In this document: piece after piece, positions 48,718-59,657 of the stretch | Position numbering within the stretch: the first letter of the stretch is position 1 | Layout of the letters: every line of letters begins with the position of its first letter | NCBI GenBank assembly: GCA_932521035.1 | Contig: OW051492.1 | Span: forward strand, 5,394,001-5,458,000 | Reading direction: 5' to 3' | DNA length: 64,000 bases | Source: Oscheius dolichura | Lineage: Eukaryota; Nematoda; Chromadorea; Rhabditida; Rhabditidae | Notes under the pieces: model-generated | Told to the model about the DNA's origin: nothing | Seen by the model: the letters and a program-made list of their open reading frames with translations, nothing else | The model's database searches: none | Made by a program: the position numbers and the translations under genes

Positions 48718-49358
48718 CCGGTTTTTTTTGCTCAATTTTATATATCATTACAGCCTTGACAGAAATGCGTATCTATTTATTCCCGTTTTTTGTTATTATG
48801 TATACATTCGTTGGTTTTAATTTTCTGTCATAGGCTTCATCAACTACCTCATCTTGTTTGATATGTTTAGCTAATTTTATTTTGGTCTCAATCTTGTAAC
48901 TTTCTTGCGCGCGCTTGATGGCCAACTCACTGCCGTTCACTTGCACTCGCATCTATGTAGATGTAGTTTAACTTTAACGACCCCCCTTATGTTCTTTATT
49001 CTCGTCCTTGTTTAATCGTATTCATTGGCCTTGATTTACCACCATCCGGCGTTTGCGCTTCCGCTAATAATCGGATCATAGTTTATTATTGAGTCCCCTT
49101 CATCTCACAAAACTAAGTTGTGTACAGATGGGGAATTTTAAATTCTTAATCAGTCTTAGTCTAACGACTACTGTAATTTTGCTTGTGACTTAAAGATGCA
49201 TGAATAAACATAAAAATTAATTATGTGCTTCATTTTTCACGGTTTATAACCCCAACTTATTAGCTAACAAGCCCTCTTTGTACAATTAGAACATGGAGAT
49301 AACCTATTTTCATCCGTTGGTTACCTTCATCCCCAAAAAAAGTGATTAAGTATTCAGG
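48718..49358. other. AT-rich gap between RASA1 and esterase D
   Basis: It probably contains the RASA1 3' UTR and the esterase D promoter. There is no coding signal, RNA gene or repeat that I can recognise. A TATTCAGG immediately before the ESD start codon could be a trans-splice acceptor. Confidence 0.4.
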
Positions 49359-50426
49359 ATGACCGAGATACAAAGTGTCCGCTGTTTCAACGGACTACAA
49401 CGGATCTTCAAGCACACGAGGTAAGTGCGGAATACCCAAAAACGAAGAAAAAATGACTTTTACAGCAAGGTGCTGAACTGTGAGATGACTTTTGGTGTCT
49501 ATGTTCCTGACCACCAGGAAGGAGAGAAACTTCCGGGTCTTTTGTATCTCTCAGGTTGCCTTCCCTTCCTTCCATTCAAAAGTGTTTAGGCCTGACTTGC
49601 ACTCATGCCAATGTAATGGATAAAGCCGGATTCCAGCGATTGGCTAGTCAATACCGAGCCATTTTCATCCATCCCGACACCTCTCCCCGCGGGGTAGACT
49701 TACCTGGGGATAATGAAAGTTGGGATTTCGGGAAAGGTTCGTTTGGATACCAAAAAGAAACACAAAAACAAATTTAAGGGGCCGGATTCTACGTGGACGC
49801 GACTCAAGAGCCGTGGTCGAATCACTACAAGATGTATAGCTACGTGTCCAAGGAACTGCCCGAACTGTTGCCTTCCCTCGTGCCCGTCGACGTCTCCAAA
49901 CTTGGTCTTTCCCTCGTACAAATGATACAGAACGGTGTGTTTAGGTATCCTCGGCCATTCGATGGGAGGACACGGTGCCATGGTTATCGGCCTCCGCAAC
50001 CCCACCGTATTCCGGTCCATTTCGGCCTTCTCCCCCATTTCCCACCCAGTCAACTGTCCCTGGGGAAAGAAGGCCTTCTCCGGCTACCTCGGTAAGGAGC
50101 AGTCCATCTCCCTTTACAGACCCTCACAGGAACCAACGAGGCCAGCTGGAAACAGTACGACTCGGCTCTCCTGATAGCCGGCTACGAAGGTCCCGAACGG
50201 AAGATACTCGTTGACCAGGTGGGGCCGGGCAGAGACAGGATGACATCTATTCCAGGGGGCAGCCGACTCCTTCCTTTCCCAGGGACAACTACAGCCGGAG
50301 AGCCTGACCGAGGCCGGAAACGAGAAGGTCGGAGTAGAGCTCCGTCTCCACGACGGCTTCGACCACAGCTATTTCTTCATATCCACATTCCTCGAGGACC
50401 ACTTCCGCCACCACCTCGGCCACTGA
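49359..50426 (+). CDS. ESD: S-formylglutathione hydrolase (esterase D)
   Basis: This cytosolic serine hydrolase cleaves S-formylglutathione to formate and glutathione, the last step of glutathione-dependent formaldehyde detoxification. It starts [20 protein letters not shown]. The conserved blocks are [60 protein letters not shown] and [20 protein letters not shown]. The nucleophile elbow is [12 protein letters not shown] (catalytic Ser), followed by [20 protein letters not shown]. The catalytic His is in [13 protein letters not shown]. It ends HFRHHLGH. Introns are about 35-50 nt; the longest are near 49545 and 50095. AATAAA follows near 50456. The gene is GC-richer toward the 3' end. Length and motifs match the family. 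Confidence 0.95.
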
Positions 50427-53311
50427 ACTCCGGGTAGCCAGAATATTGTTGTGCCAAATAAACGAGTCTATTTATTGTGGAAGGAAGCTTTTTATATAAA
50501 AATAAGATATAGAAATGAAACAAGGGATTTCTGAGCCAGCCAATGGGCTGTTCTATTTCTATTGCTAACACCACAAGAGAAGTAGACTGTTCATGTAAAA
50601 ACCCAGTTTTCTCCACGGCACATGAAATTGGTGAGCCCGTCTCGCCTCAAACAGCTCGCTCGAATGAATTCGAAAAGACCTTGTTACATTTTTGTAATTT
50701 TGAAGCTCTTTTCCTCCTCAGCCACGGGCTACACAATATTTGGCACCAGTATTCCCATACCGTATCTCTACACCGCTTCTATATAAAAACAGAAACGGGG
50801 AAACATCTTCCGAGGGGGTGGCTAACAATGGAAGGCCATATAATTCTTTGTCTCTTTTATTCTACGGAGAATGGCGACACGGAGAGACTTGACGCTATCC
50901 GCCCCGGCCACCAATGAGGAAGTCGTCAATGGCGAACTTTGAGAGAGGAACATCGCCTCTTGGCCAAATGACTTTCCAGGCCGTCAAGAAGAAGACGAGG
51001 GGGCTCGGAGGCGGGAGGGGAAATGGACAGGAGACGAAGGGGGCCCGTCGTTGAACCTGGCCATATTGCGGCAGATAATTAGGATACAATACCGTACCAT
51101 CGGCCAATCTCGGAGGGAAAGAGACGACAATCCACAGCTACAGTATCCCCTCTTCCTGAAGTTATAGTCCCAGATATAATAAACACGGAATATCTGCCCC
51201 CTCCGGTTAGATGGGCAACGGGAAAGTAGGCGAGAATACAATCGGAGGGCACGCGACGACAGGGCCCTCGCCCGTTTCGTACACGTCCCCGTAAGCGCCT
51301 TAATTGAATCGGTTCCAGATGCCAGACATATCCGCAGCCTTCTGATCGTCTCCATAACCACCGAGGTCAAAAATAATTCCCGGCCTTATCTCTCCTTTTT
51401 GGACTCTGAGGATCGGCGGGAAAGGCCAGCGACGACGTTCGGAAGATCCAAGAATAGTGAGTGACGTCCTCGACCAATTGGATGACTAATAAGGGGGCTA
51501 TATAAAGGGTCAGGGGCCTACCATCTGGCCTGTTTACCCTTCCCAGAGCCGGTCCCCGTTTACCTGGAAAGGGCCGTGTTTGTCCGGGTGATGTCTACAG
51601 GAAATGCTCCGGTTGATCGAGAGATCGCCCCTGTCCCTGCCCTCGATTAAAGAAATCCCGGCCTCCCACGTGAGTCTGAAATTGGTGGACGAGTCCCGGG
51701 GGATGGACACGGCGTCATCGACCCCCGCCGGCGGTACAAAACTCCGGCCATTAGATTTAAATGTTTTGACGGGCTCAATTAGGAGACGTCGGTTTATAGA
51801 CCGAGATTGGCCGAGGGGGCTTTGTTCGACGAAACAACACAGCTTTTTGAACCCGTGCGTCTCCTCCGGGGTCATCTCCCCCCTGGCCGGCAATCTATTC
51901 ACTTAGCCATCCCTCACTCGAACATTTTGGAGGCGCGACGAGGAGGAAGACGACATTTCCTACACCCCCTGGCCGGGGGCTACGCGATTTCCGAAGACAA
52001 TAACATGATCAAGCACGCTACGGGGGCCGCTTTTTCCACGCCCATTTGTTGAAATTCATGATAAATATTGGGGGAGAAGGGACAGTGACCACGGCCGGGG
52101 CATTCCTCGCCGTGCCGTGTATAATGGCGGGGTCTAGTCCGTCTTGTCGGATCCAACAGAATCGAATTATCCCCCAATTAGACACATTCCCCGCTTCCGT
52201 CCGATTTGCCTGTTCCAGGGGGCCATCCTCCCGTGTAACTCTTCTCCCCGTAATGAGCCGCCCCGGCCGACTTAATTTATCGGTTGAAATACCACAAATC
52301 CACTCGTCCTCCCGTCCTGTAGTACGCACCCCTGCCCCTGAACGGTCTGCTGAACTATGTGTCCCCGAGGAATCACCGAAGCAGAATTCCTTTTCTCGAG
52401 CACCCCCACACATGTTTTCGCCCCGTGGCCGACCTGCCCCCCGGGGAGGGTACTGTCCTCCCCCACTCCATAGTGACGGGTATCTCGATGCAGGTGGCCC
52501 GGCTATTAATAGAGCCCACCCCCGGTTACATGGCCAGCGATGCGTCTGTTTTCTAGGTGAACAAATGCATAAGGAAGTGGTGATTGATAAAATTACGGGG
52601 TGCCCGGGCAGTTACGGGGGCCCATTGCCTCGGGGGCTACTGTAATAATTGGCGGTAGACTACTGTCGTTTTATGGGCCTCCTCCCCAGAAATCACTGAT
52701 CGCCGGACAGACGGGCCGACATTTGTTATTTATAGGCTATATCGTCGGGCAGAAAACACCTTTCCGGGTGATCAGTTCTCGGCCGCGGCTTAGTCTCCCT
52801 ACGGCTTCCCGAGTTCGCCCCGGCCGTCTTCCCCCTGTCACTTGCACCCTACTTCCCCCCTGTCCCCCTGCCCCCTCCTCTGTTTTTGTCCAGGTGACTG
52901 GGGGCTGTTTCCTGGACAGTACTCGGGGCCATTCATACGGCCGGCTGCAGCCGGGTCAGACCGAGTCATCCTGCCCGCGACAGGCGTCTCCCGGCCGCCC
53001 AATACTCCTGTCATGTTTACTCGTTGTTATCCTTTCTCCCAAAATTAAATGACCCGTGACGACGTGCCATCTACGTCACCTCTTCCTCTTTTAGGAAAGT
53101 CTCTTGGCCCCGCCTCCGTCCGTTTTAATCCTCCCCTCCTCCTGTTATGGATGATCATTTCCGGGGGAGGCGGGCCCTCCCCCGGGCAGTTCTTTAACCC
53201 GGAGACCACTCGTCTCCAGGTTACTCTGATCAGTTTATAGCCGGTCTCCCTCTCTCCCGTTTTGAATTCTCCCTTTTACTGCCCTTACTGCCCTGTTCAG
53301 GTAACCAACAG
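50427..53311. other. GC-rich 2.9-kb region upstream of the orcokinin gene
   Basis: Open frames are short, low in recognisable content and unsupported by exon joins. The region should hold the promoter and the first, still unidentified, exon of the orcokinin gene. A strong TATA-type sequence lies at 51499-51507. AATAAA of esterase D is near 50456. Confidence 0.45.
51499..51507 (+). promoter_or_regulatory. TATA-box candidate, possibly for the orcokinin gene
   Basis: The sequence GGGGCTATATAAAGGG fits the TATAWAAG core consensus and stands out in a GC-rich background. It points rightward toward the orcokinin exons, the next plus-strand gene, 1.8 kb away. Tissue-specific neuropeptide genes often have TATA promoters. 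No transcription start can be shown from sequence. Confidence 0.35.
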
Positions 53312-54361
53312 ACGATGTTCTCGTGGCCGTCTTCGTCTTTCTTACGGCTTCTTGTTGTTCAGGTGAGTCTAGAATATTCAATGCCAGCTGGTATTCGTTC
53401 CCGCTGTAGCCGTGGGCGCCCGTAGCGGGTATCCTCCCCCCGAAGCACCTGTTGACTTCTCTCAGAAAGTCGAGGGGGATCAAAGACTGTGGGATTGAAA
53501 AATAAACAGCCCAAAGGGTTTAGTCGGGTGTCAAATCGGGTATAAAAAATGTCGTCATTGTGGGGGTGACGTGGCCGAAAAAGTGGGTGGACAAATGTGA
53601 AGAGATTACTTGTCTCTCTGTTCGTCGGTCTCCGCCTTTGGCAATAAGAGAAGTTTTGAGAGGACGGCTCATTGCGTTCGGTTAATTGGAAAACCTGGGA
53701 CAGCCATCGGCCATCGAACTCGAGATTTTTAGATTTTCCTTGTGGCTGTCACTTATGCCTATCCCTCTTCATATGTAATTGTCCCCGCAGAAGACAACCC
53801 GGTCTCTGTGCATAAAAGAGCCTTCGATCGTCTTGATGGTGCTGATTTTGGCTTCTGGAGCAAGCGAGCACTGGCTAAACGGGCTTTCGACCGGTAATAC
53901 TTGCAGATGGAGGCCGAAACAAATATCACTTTTGCAGCTTGGAAGGAACCGATTTCGGATTTCGTAGGAAGAGAGCATTTGATCGTATCGCCAGAACTGA
54001 TTTTGGCTTCAGAAGGAAGCGATCTTTCGATAGAATCTCCGGCACCGCCTTTGGCTTGAACAAGCGTTCTCTTGCTGAACAAAGAGGTAATCCATATCTT
54101 TCTATCTAAGTAAATACTCCCCCGCATAAAGAATTTAATTAAACTAGACGACCGCAGCTGGTCGATCAGGAGTACTAGGGGGCAATTACCCTCAGTACGA
54201 TGGAAATAACTTGACTAATTCAATTGGAATAAAAAGTATTTTCAGAAGATCTTGTGGATGAATTAACATCTTCTATTCTTGCTTTACGGCAAGCGAGAGA
54301 AGCAGAAATGGGTGAAGCGGCATCATCGCCTCTGGTTGTATTTGACCCCATGGAGAATTAA
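53312..54361 (+). CDS. Orcokinin-family neuropeptide precursor (5' exon incomplete)
   Basis: A secreted precursor of short peptides. The first exon I can see (53312-53362) encodes the hydrophobic signal core VLVAVFVFLTASCCS. It joins 53791-53893 in phase, giving EDNPVSVHKR, a cleavage site. The peptides follow, separated by Lys-Arg: AFDRLDGADFGFWS, ALA, AFDRLEGTDFGF(RR), AFDRIARTDFGF(RR) and SFDRISGTAFGLN. The second copy spans an intron (53894-53937). The next exon runs 53938-54086, and the last (54246-54361) encodes EDLVDELTSSILALRQARE and ends VVFDPMEN. Arthropod orcokinins (NFDEIDRSGFGFN) and nematode NLP-14 peptides (ALDGLDGSGFGFD) share the F/L-D-x-[IL]-...-GFG pattern. No glycine amidation donor precedes the KR sites, as usual for orcokinins. 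The initiator codon must lie in an upstream exon ending in phase 1; I could not identify it. Confidence 0.85.
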
Positions 54362-54638
54362 CTCCGGGTTGTAGCGAAACTGTAACATAGGCTTCTAAGT
54401 CATCGATCTCATCCATTAAGTTCTCAATGTTGCTGCTTCACATTATTTGTATATTCGTCATATCGCTATGTGGGCACTAGCCTTATTCTTTTGCAATCAC
54501 CGATACTGTTTTCAAACCGCGTTTTGCAAATGAATTGTTGTGAAAAGCATTTATAAAGAGATTGAGCATTGTAAAAACATCTCGTAAAGTGCACATGAAT
54601 GAAATGAAAAAAAAGCAAACGATGGTAAAATAGGCAGC

Positions 54639-55124
54639 TTAGTAGTCATCCTCATCTGAATCTACTCTGTTACGTCGACGATCAAACTGAAATTTCATAC
54701 TGTGAAAGAAGATTAAAAGCTTTCTAAAATGAGTCCACGTGGGTTCGGCTACTTGCCTTCACGGTAGTCTTTTCAGCTTGCTGCGAAATCCGTTCCATTA
54801 GCTGTTTTAGACCCTCATCGCTCAATTTACCTGCAATTTGTCCACGTCTAAAAAAGTTGTATGCCATATTTTGAAAAACGCTCACTGTGCCATTGCTATT
54901 ATGGTAGATTCGACCATTCGAGCTTTCTCTGGCTTAGCAGCAGCTAGATTGCTGAGTCTGACAATGGCATCCTGTTCCAAAAACTAGAAAATAATTATTA
55001 CTACGGATAACTAAAGACGTACCCTTGAAATCATGGAGTTCTTCGCATCTTCACGAACTTCAGCTTGTTTTTGGGCAGCGGCGGCATTTTCACTTGCGTT
55101 GCTGTTCGATGCATGCGGGTCCAT
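54639..55124 (-). CDS. PDCD5: Programmed cell death protein 5 (PDCD5)
   Basis: A small conserved helical protein that associates with prefoldin/TRiC and is linked to apoptosis and chaperone regulation. Four exons encode about 110 residues. The start MDPHASNSNASENAAAAQKQ is followed by FLEQDAIVRLSNLAAAKPEK (compare LDQSARARLSNLALVKPEK in human). Next are ARMVESTIIAMAQRGQIAGK, QLMERISQQAEKTTVKF and the acidic end DSDEDDY, which is diagnostic. Introns are about 40 nt. It converges on the orcokinin gene (278 bp between stops) and diverges from the WD-repeat gene, whose start is 250 bp away. Confidence 0.95.
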
Positions 55125-55373
55125 GTCTGAATTTATACTAGTTGTTTATAAGAAGAATGCAGCATTGAGAATCAGTTTATGATTAGGAAGATTCTCAACA
55201 GTTGATTTATTGTCCTCAAAACGCTCAAAGCGTTTGTAAAAATAGCTGTACGCGTTTGCGTCCACGAAATAATTTGAATTCAAAGGGTCGTTCCTCCTTT
55301 ATTGAAGTTGTTCGTTTTTCTGGCCAGCTATGCAGCTTCTGTTTCAATAGACCCACTTATTGTACATATTTAG

Positions 55374-57499
55374 ATGACCAATACAACATCAGAACAGCGA
55401 GATGAAATAGATGATTTTATTCCAATCATAAATCTGAAGGATGGTTAGTCTTTTTGTTATTCATGTACTCTTTACACCGTTTCAGCTCATAAAAGATCAA
55501 TAGTAAAAATGTTCTTTATGGCTACATATAAAAATTATGCGCTTGTAACTGTAGCGCATGACTCCTTGAAAGTGTGGAATGTGTATGTTTCATTTTAACA
55601 TTTTTCAGTACTACCATTTTAGAATAGATGATGAGGAAAATACCGAGTTTCAAAATATTACCGAAGTAACCCAATGGAGGTGTGGGGTGCAGTCTGCAGA
55701 TATGCGCTCGAATATTCCTGGTTAGTGCTATATATTTTTTAGAAACAACATTTCAATTGAACTTCACTTTTCAGAAATAGTTGTGATTGGTTTGGATTCA
55801 GTGCTCTATAGAATTGGCCCAGATAGTGATGGACGGATAGAATCAGCTCATATAGATGCTTTTGATTTTGGATATATGGAAACCTGGAATTGTGTCATCG
55901 ACGACAGTGCTAGAACCTGCTTAACAAGTATGTATACGTAAATATTTTAGTGTTTTAATAAACATTTCAGCAAGTTATTCGGGTAATATTACTGAAGTTG
56001 ATATAGCTGGATCTTCAAGAGCGGAAATTTCAAGAAAGGAAAAGTTTCCAAAGGTTCATCAAATTTGCTGCATGGCTTACGTATGTTTTACAAAAAATTA
56101 CCGATATTACAAAGCAGGTTGTAGAGCAATAATAGTAGGATTTTCGCATTAGCAAGCAATGAAGGGCTTGTTACCCTATTTGACCACGATACGATGAAAG
56201 TTAAATATCCAATTGAAGGTAAGGTGTAGTTTTCTGTACTTTTGTCTCACTTTTTGGTGTCCTTTTTCCACAAATGCCATAGAATATATGCTAATTTACA
56301 GTTCACTCTGTTAAAATCCGAGCCATGCTTTTCACGTTAGATGATGAATATTTACTTACCGGTGCAGACGACAAAACAATACGTTTATCTCAAATAAGGT
56401 AAATCAATTTATATTACCAAGGGAATACTAGATAAAATGGAGGTAAAAACCGCAAGCTCGCACATGGTCTCCCGGTATTGCTGGCTTAAAGGAACAGTAA
56501 GGGCTTGTTTTCCGGGTTACGGTAGCGAAAATGGAGATGTTATTTTTTGTAATTTTTTGCACATATATTTGCTGTTAAACTGTATGCAATCAATTCTATC
56601 AATAAAAACAATATCAAAAACCGCAGAAAATGCCGTTTTTATACGAAAATGCAGGCGTTGTATGCTGTTTACTGCAGGCGATCGTCATTTGGACGCCTGC
56701 GTTGGACGGTTTTGAGCACTTTACATGCATGTTTCTCCTTATTCTGGTATTTTTATGAAAAACAAATTAGTGCATATTGATCGGTGAATTTTTCTCTACG
56801 AAATAAGACCAACTTGTTCTGTAGCCCATACTGTTCCTTTAATTAGGGTTCCATTGAAGCCGGGATCGCTTGCCGAGAATCTGGTATATTGGCGAAAATA
56901 GATATTTCCAAAAGATTACATTATCATAAGGTTATTTACAGAGGAGTCGATAAATCATCTTCATTGGTGCGCCAGTATTGCGGGCATAATTCACCCGTTC
57001 TAAGTTTATCGTTAGATCCTACATCACGCGGAGCAAGATTCGCCTCGTGTAGCATGACTTCCCAAATTTTCATTTGGGACATCAATCAGCCCTTAGCAAT
57101 CCATGTTATTGAATCCCCGCACGAAGGGACGGTAATTTTTTACTATTTTAGTAATACACTACTTTATTTAGATTAACTGTGTCCTCTTTTCACATAGTGG
57201 TCACCATTTATTCTCAGCCGGGGAAGATAGAAATCTCGTTTGTTATCGGATTCCACAAATTGGAGACGCTATTGTAACAGTCATAGAACATTCCGAAGAA
57301 GACGATATGAACGAAAACGAGCATATCTTTGAAGGCTCCCCTTATGGCGAGCAAGTGGAGGGTTCACCTTACGCTGAACGAATGGAGCGTTCTGTAACGC
57401 CGACATACGAAGATGCCAATCCAGGTGCGCTGTTTAGTGAAAGTTTAAAAAACTTCTTTAGAATTAGCCAACAACGATGAAGATCTCGATGATGTGTAA
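55374..57499 (+). CDS. WDR61: WD-repeat protein, SKI8/WDR61 type
   Basis: SKI8/WDR61 is a beta-propeller subunit of both the cytoplasmic Ski exosome cofactor and the nuclear PAF1 complex. It starts MTNTTSEQRDEIDDFIPIIN, then HKRSIVKMFFMATYKNYALV and VTVAHDSLKVWN. The following blades track WDR61 in order: CGVQSADMRSNIPEIVVIGL, IDAFDFGYMETWNCVID, ICCMAYSNNSRIFALASNEG, IRAMLFTLDDEYLLTGADDK. They end with VRQYCGHNSPVLSLSLDPTS, FASCSMTSQIFIWDINQ and HHLFSAGEDRNLVCYRIP. Human WDR61 ends at this point. Here a Glu/Asp-rich tail of about 65 residues follows, with an imperfect duplication EGSPYGEQV/EGSPYAERM. One intron (56399-56941, 543 nt) is far longer than the rest and carries an insertion. The repeats are divergent, so another small WD protein cannot be excluded. 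Confidence 0.75.
56471..56863. mobile_element. MITE-like insertion in a WDR61 intron
   Basis: The ends form an imperfect inverted repeat: CCCGG..TT..TGG and AAAGGAACAGTA near 56471-56500 are mirrored at about 56825-56863. The inside has a further hairpin (GCAGGCG near 56651 and its inverse near 56695) and no coding frame. It makes up most of the only long intron of this gene. No clear target duplication is visible, so the superfamily is unknown. Confidence 0.5.
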
Positions 57500-57818
57500 C
57501 AGGATATTATTATAAACTCAAAAATTACAAGCTTACCGTGTGATAAACGTATATTTGACCCAGCAGATCAATGGTTTTTGGATCTCACTAGGAATTTATT
57601 AAACAAACGTCTTTTCGAAAGTATGAGTATCATTTTCTGTAAAGGGTAAAAAATAAATAATTTTGAAAGATATTATAAAAAAACGCAAACTACATGAGAA
57701 TGACCATACGACAAACAAGAATTGCAAGAATACTTTTAATCATCAATTTTGTTCACTATCGAGCGTTTGCGGTCCTTTGGTTCTGTTCGATTCTACCCAT
57801 GTTTCTTGTGATAGCCGC
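57500..57818. other. Convergent 3' region between WDR61 and ABHD17
   Basis: Directly after the WDR61 stop, an open frame at about 57513-57649 encodes SLPCDKRIFDPADQWFLDL and more, but cannot be joined in phase to the WDR61 exons, and it lacks a start. It may be 3' UTR, an alternative exon or a remnant. The rest is AT-rich and without features. Confidence 0.35.
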
Positions 57819-59533
57819 TCACTTTTCCCTTTGTCTCCTGGCCTTCGTTGTGCCTTTTGGATCTTTCTTTGGAGATAACGTTGGCCCATTTTCCTTTTTA
57901 GTCGCTGTATTCCTTTTCATTATTGTTCCAAAAGCATTATTCCGAACCGGCGTAGCTCCTCGAACTTCTTGTTTCAAGAATATTCTTATCCGTTTCCAAA
58001 CTTCGATATAATTTTCCAAACTGTCGTGGTCGACATCTTCCATCCAACACGGATTCACAGCCATTGGAGCCTTTTCGTGTACCAGTTTTCCATGTTTAAA
58101 TGGTACCATCTGATCTTGTGTGCCGTGAATAACCAGCACGGGGATGTTAATATGGCCTATTTTGTCAAAGGTGGAAAAACGGTCCAAACAGCAGGTCTTC
58201 GTCTTCCAAGGTTCGCCGAAACAGGCTCGGTTCCCTGAACGAGTAAAATGGTGCAGGGCAGACCTACATGTGAGGACACGGAGGATGGAGAGCGGAGGGG
58301 CCTCGAGGATGAGCCCCGCTGGTGGCTCTTTTAACTCGCAGATGAGATCAACCGAAGCAGAGGTTCCTATCGAGTAGCCCATAATAACGATCTTCAGTGG
58401 AGGAATCCGCTTCGTCTCCGTCAGATACTGAATCTCTTGTGTGTCTCGCCCACTCTTCCTACCTGGTAGACGGCCCTGATATCGGCGTTTTGGTTGCTTT
58501 CCGTCGGGCTGCCGGTGCTGATCCCGTAGCCGCTGTAGTCGTAGCAGTAGATGTCGCACCTGTAGAAGCGGGCCATGTCCTTGAGACTGGGCACCCCCAC
58601 CAGGTGGTCGGAGAGATCTGATCCACTCGGGTGCGAGTAGATCATCGAGAACCGGGGCCTGCCCCCGCAGGCGATCTTGACACACCCGATGAAATTGTTC
58701 CGGCTCGTCTCCAGGACGAATGCCTCGGCCTCGTCCACATCGTCCATACAGGGGTGGCAGATGCCCACCTGCCAGGTGCCCACCACCGACTCCCGGGTAG
58801 CCTTCTTCAGTTTGTGGTAGGTCTTCTTCCTCGAGACGATTTCCACCACCCTCTCCTTGTCGTCGTCCGGCAGCTTCCTCCGGGCAGTCTCCGACTGCCG
58901 GAAGAAGAAGTAGGCTCGGGGCGGCGGCCAGAAGGCGATCCGCTTGGGGATGGTGCACAGGGGAGGACAGCAGACGACCTTCGCCCCCCGGAAATACTTC
59001 TTCAGCTGGTAGTAGGACGCCGTCCAGATATCCTACTTTGCCGACTAAGACGGATAACGGTCAGATCACCTTTGTCCGCGCCCAGCAGCCGGATTCGCAG
59101 TAGCATATCCTCTGTAGCCTCTTCCCCCGGTACTCCTCCAATCTCTCCAAGAACATCGACTCCCCTTTCAGCGTTTCGTCGTTCTGCAGCTGCCTTTCAC
59201 TTTTTTTCAAATGTTCCATTTCATCCTGTGTTATCCTATCAGATTTTACATATTTCGGCCTTCTAATGGACATTCCTGCCTTTTTTGGGATGAGCGGCAC
59301 TTTCTGTGGAATATTTAACTTTCGAGAGAGCGGAAGCAAACCTTTGGAGCCGACGGAGTTGACTTTTTCACGAGACTCTCATGGTTTTCTGCCAAGGGAG
59401 GACTACGAAGAACGGAAGGCAGGTGCTTATCCTGGCTCAGTTGGGTCGATTGAATAGAATAACGAGGAGTGACCGTTGCTTGGGTGGAATTGACAGTCTC
59501 ATTCTCTTTCAGAGAATTATCTGGCACTAACAT
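57819..59533 (-). CDS. ABHD17: ABHD17-type alpha/beta hydrolase with long N-terminal extension
   Basis: ABHD17 proteins are membrane-associated depalmitoylases acting on N-Ras and PSD-95. The family core begins at VVCCPPLCTIPKRIAFWPPP (compare CCPPCPSRIAAKLAFLPP). It continues with FSMIYSHPSGSDLSDHLVG, YDYSGYGISTGSPTESNQNA and the nucleophile elbow MGYSIGTSASVDL. The catalytic Asp is in VLVIHGTQDQMVPFKHGK and the His in DVDHDSLENY. In known ABHD17 proteins the Cys-rich, palmitoylated motif is at the very N-terminus. Here about 165 residues precede it: Ser/Thr-rich (MLVPDNSLKENETVNSTQ), then basic and helical (SIRRPKYVKSDRITQDEMEH, CYCESGCWARTK). A Lys-rich tail also follows the core. The extension is joined in phase through two 37-38-nt introns. 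The catalytic core exons (58450-59030) are GC-rich, and the flanking exons AT-rich. The family call is firm; whether the extension belongs to the same mRNA needs transcript data. Confidence 0.86.
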
Positions 59534-59657
59534 TCGGCGACGGAATCCAAATACAAAAATGAACTACTGCTGCTTGTGATTTTGGATTAACGTCCGGAAA
59601 AGACCGGTTAACCTCTTATATTGGAAGTAGATTTTTTGGCCAAAGAAAAAAATAGGA

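Noticed and set aside
51534-51902. 122-codon minus-strand frame in the GC-rich region
   Set aside because: Low-complexity mixture without a domain, no exon partners, and the opposite strand is open too.
57694-58011. Hydrophobic plus-strand frame that looks like membrane segments
   Set aside because: It is antisense to the Lys/Glu-rich tail of ABHD17, and antisense of Lys/Glu codons (Phe, Leu) mimics membrane spans.
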